From Parasulfuritortus sp049322515 (GTDB taxonomy: Bacteria; Pseudomonadota; Gammaproteobacteria; Burkholderiales; Thiobacillaceae): a stretch of 21,811 nt of DNA. The DNA lies in contig JBMOQW010000005.1 of the NCBI GenBank assembly GCA_049322515.1, positions 1-21,811 of the forward strand. The letters run 5' to 3'. Below the pieces are notes generated by a model, which saw only the letters and a program-made list of their open reading frames with translations, was not told where the DNA came from and made no database searches. A program made the position numbers and the translations under genes. How positions within the stretch are numbered: the first letter of the stretch is position 1; each line of letters begins with the position of its first letter. Of the stretch, positions 21,349-21,811 are shown one piece after another.

Positions 21349-21461
21349 TCTGGCGATGACCTACTTTCACGTGCGGGAGCACACTATCATCGGCGCTGGA
21401 GCGTTTCACGGTCCTGTTCGGGAAGGGAAGGGGTGGTTCCACTCCGCTATGGTCGCCAGAC
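21349..21461 (-). rRNA. rrf: 5S ribosomal RNA
   Basis: The minus strand shows a complete 5S rRNA of about 113 nt. It begins GTCTGGCGACCATAGCGG and contains the conserved CCACCCCTTCCC and CCGAACAGG segments. It ends GTCATCGCCAGA, and the 5' and 3' ends pair (TCTGGCGA with TCGCCAGA) to form helix I. Exact ends may differ by one or two bases. It is the last gene of the rRNA operon, 8 bp from the terminator stem. Confidence 0.95.
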
Positions 21462-21573
21462 ATAACTTTTAGTCTGGATGTCATTGGACATCCGGACGAT
21501 GTTCGAGATGTCTTTAACTGATCTGGAAGAAGAAGGTGGGTAGATTGCTACCTTGATTTGCTTCAAGGTTATA
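21462..21573 (-). other. 23S-5S internal spacer, no tRNA
   Basis: The roughly 110-nt spacer holds three hairpins: an 11-bp stem at 21472-21482 with 21487-21497 (one G-U pair, loop ATTG), GGTAG/CTACC at 21539-21543 with 21548-21552 (loop ATTG), and CCTTGA/TCAAGG at 21551-21556 with 21563-21568. The last two share two bases, so they cannot both form fully. They are probably pre-rRNA processing structures. No tRNA cloverleaf is present. Confidence 0.6.
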
Positions 21574-21811
21574 GGGTCAAGCCTTACGGGCAATTAGTAT
21601 CGGTTAGCTTAACGCGTTACCGCGCTTCCACACCCGACCTATCAACGTTGTAGTCTTCAACGACCCTTCAAGGGGATCAAGTCCCCGGGAGATCTCATCT
21701 TCAGGCGAGTTTCACGCTTAGATGCTTTCAGCGTTTATCTCTTCCGCACTTAGCTACCCGGCGATACCACTGGCGTGATAACCGGTACACCAGAGGTGCG
21801 TCCACTCCGGT
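21574..21811 (-). rRNA. rrl: 23S ribosomal RNA, 3' end (partial)
   Basis: The last 238 bases are the reverse complement of the 3' end of 23S rRNA; the gene runs out of the window on the right. Recognisable conserved stretches on the plus strand are CTTAGATGCTTTCAGCG (around 21717-21733), TATCTCTTCCGCA, the CCTATCAACGT segment and GGTGCGTCCACTCCGGT at the edge. The 3' end is set near 21574 from GGTCAAGCC, which would pair with the 23S 5' end. Confidence 0.95.

Noticed and set aside
21462..21573. A tRNA gene in the 23S-5S spacer
   Set aside because: The stems present do not form a cloverleaf and no T-loop consensus (GGTTCGAATC type) is visible.
1..21811. Mobile elements, prophage genes, CRISPR arrays or defence islands
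   Set aside because: No transposase, integrase or Cas motifs, no regularly spaced repeats and no terminal inverted repeats were seen. The only clear internal repeat is the one in fliN.

Overview
The window is a dense, GC-rich stretch of chromosome from a motile Gram-negative bacterium. It is most likely a betaproteobacterium of the Rhodocyclales/Nitrosomonadales type. That placement is an inference from gene content (BtuM, a CNP1-like protein, DUF3301), from the dapA-bamC-MBL, pcnB-folK-panB-panC and exbB-exbD-lpxK-Trm112 gene orders, and from the rRNA ends. I see no insertion sequences, prophage, CRISPR array, toxin-antitoxin pair or recognisable defence genes. Almost every gene has a recognisable family, so this is mainly core chromosome with a few unusual junctions.

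Left end (1-3561, + strand): the 3' part of a diguanylate cyclase gene, then a promoter, a cobalamin riboswitch, the outer-membrane B12 receptor gene btuB, and a small membrane protein gene that I identify as btuM. BtuM is a solitary ECF S-component-like B12 protein. Together they form a compact B12-controlled uptake unit without btuCDF nearby.

Middle left (3571-8518, - strand): dapA, bamC, a metallo-beta-lactamase-fold hydrolase, an RhlE-like DEAD-box helicase, a DUF3301 membrane protein and a CNP1-like secreted protein. Gaps are between -14 and +13 bp, so they read as one long operon. It converges on btuM across a hairpin that contains both stop codons.

Middle right (8604-17516, - strand): exbB, exbD, lpxK, a Trm112-family zinc protein, fliJ, fliK, then after a 126-bp AT-rich gap fliL, fliM, fliN, fliO, fliP, fliQ, fliR, and last a SAM methyltransferase. 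The envelope genes run directly into the flagellar genes: the stop codon of the Trm112 gene shares a base with the fliJ start. The flagellar set covers the rod/hook-length and export-gate proteins (FliJ, FliK, FliO-R) and the switch (FliM, FliN). fliE-fliI are not in the window.

Right end (17680-21811): divergent from exbB, the + strand carries pcnB, folK, panB and panC (RNA polyadenylation, folate and pantothenate synthesis). A strong bidirectional terminator separates panC from the tail of an rRNA operon on the - strand (5S rRNA, a spacer without tRNA, and the 3' end of 23S rRNA).

The points most worth a second look are the riboswitch-btuB-btuM unit with its ribosome-site-adjacent hairpin, the exact 20-residue tandem duplication of a motif in FliN, the fusion of the lpxK operon to fliJ where kdsB is commonly found, and the RhlE-DUF3301-CNP1 overlapping gene chain.
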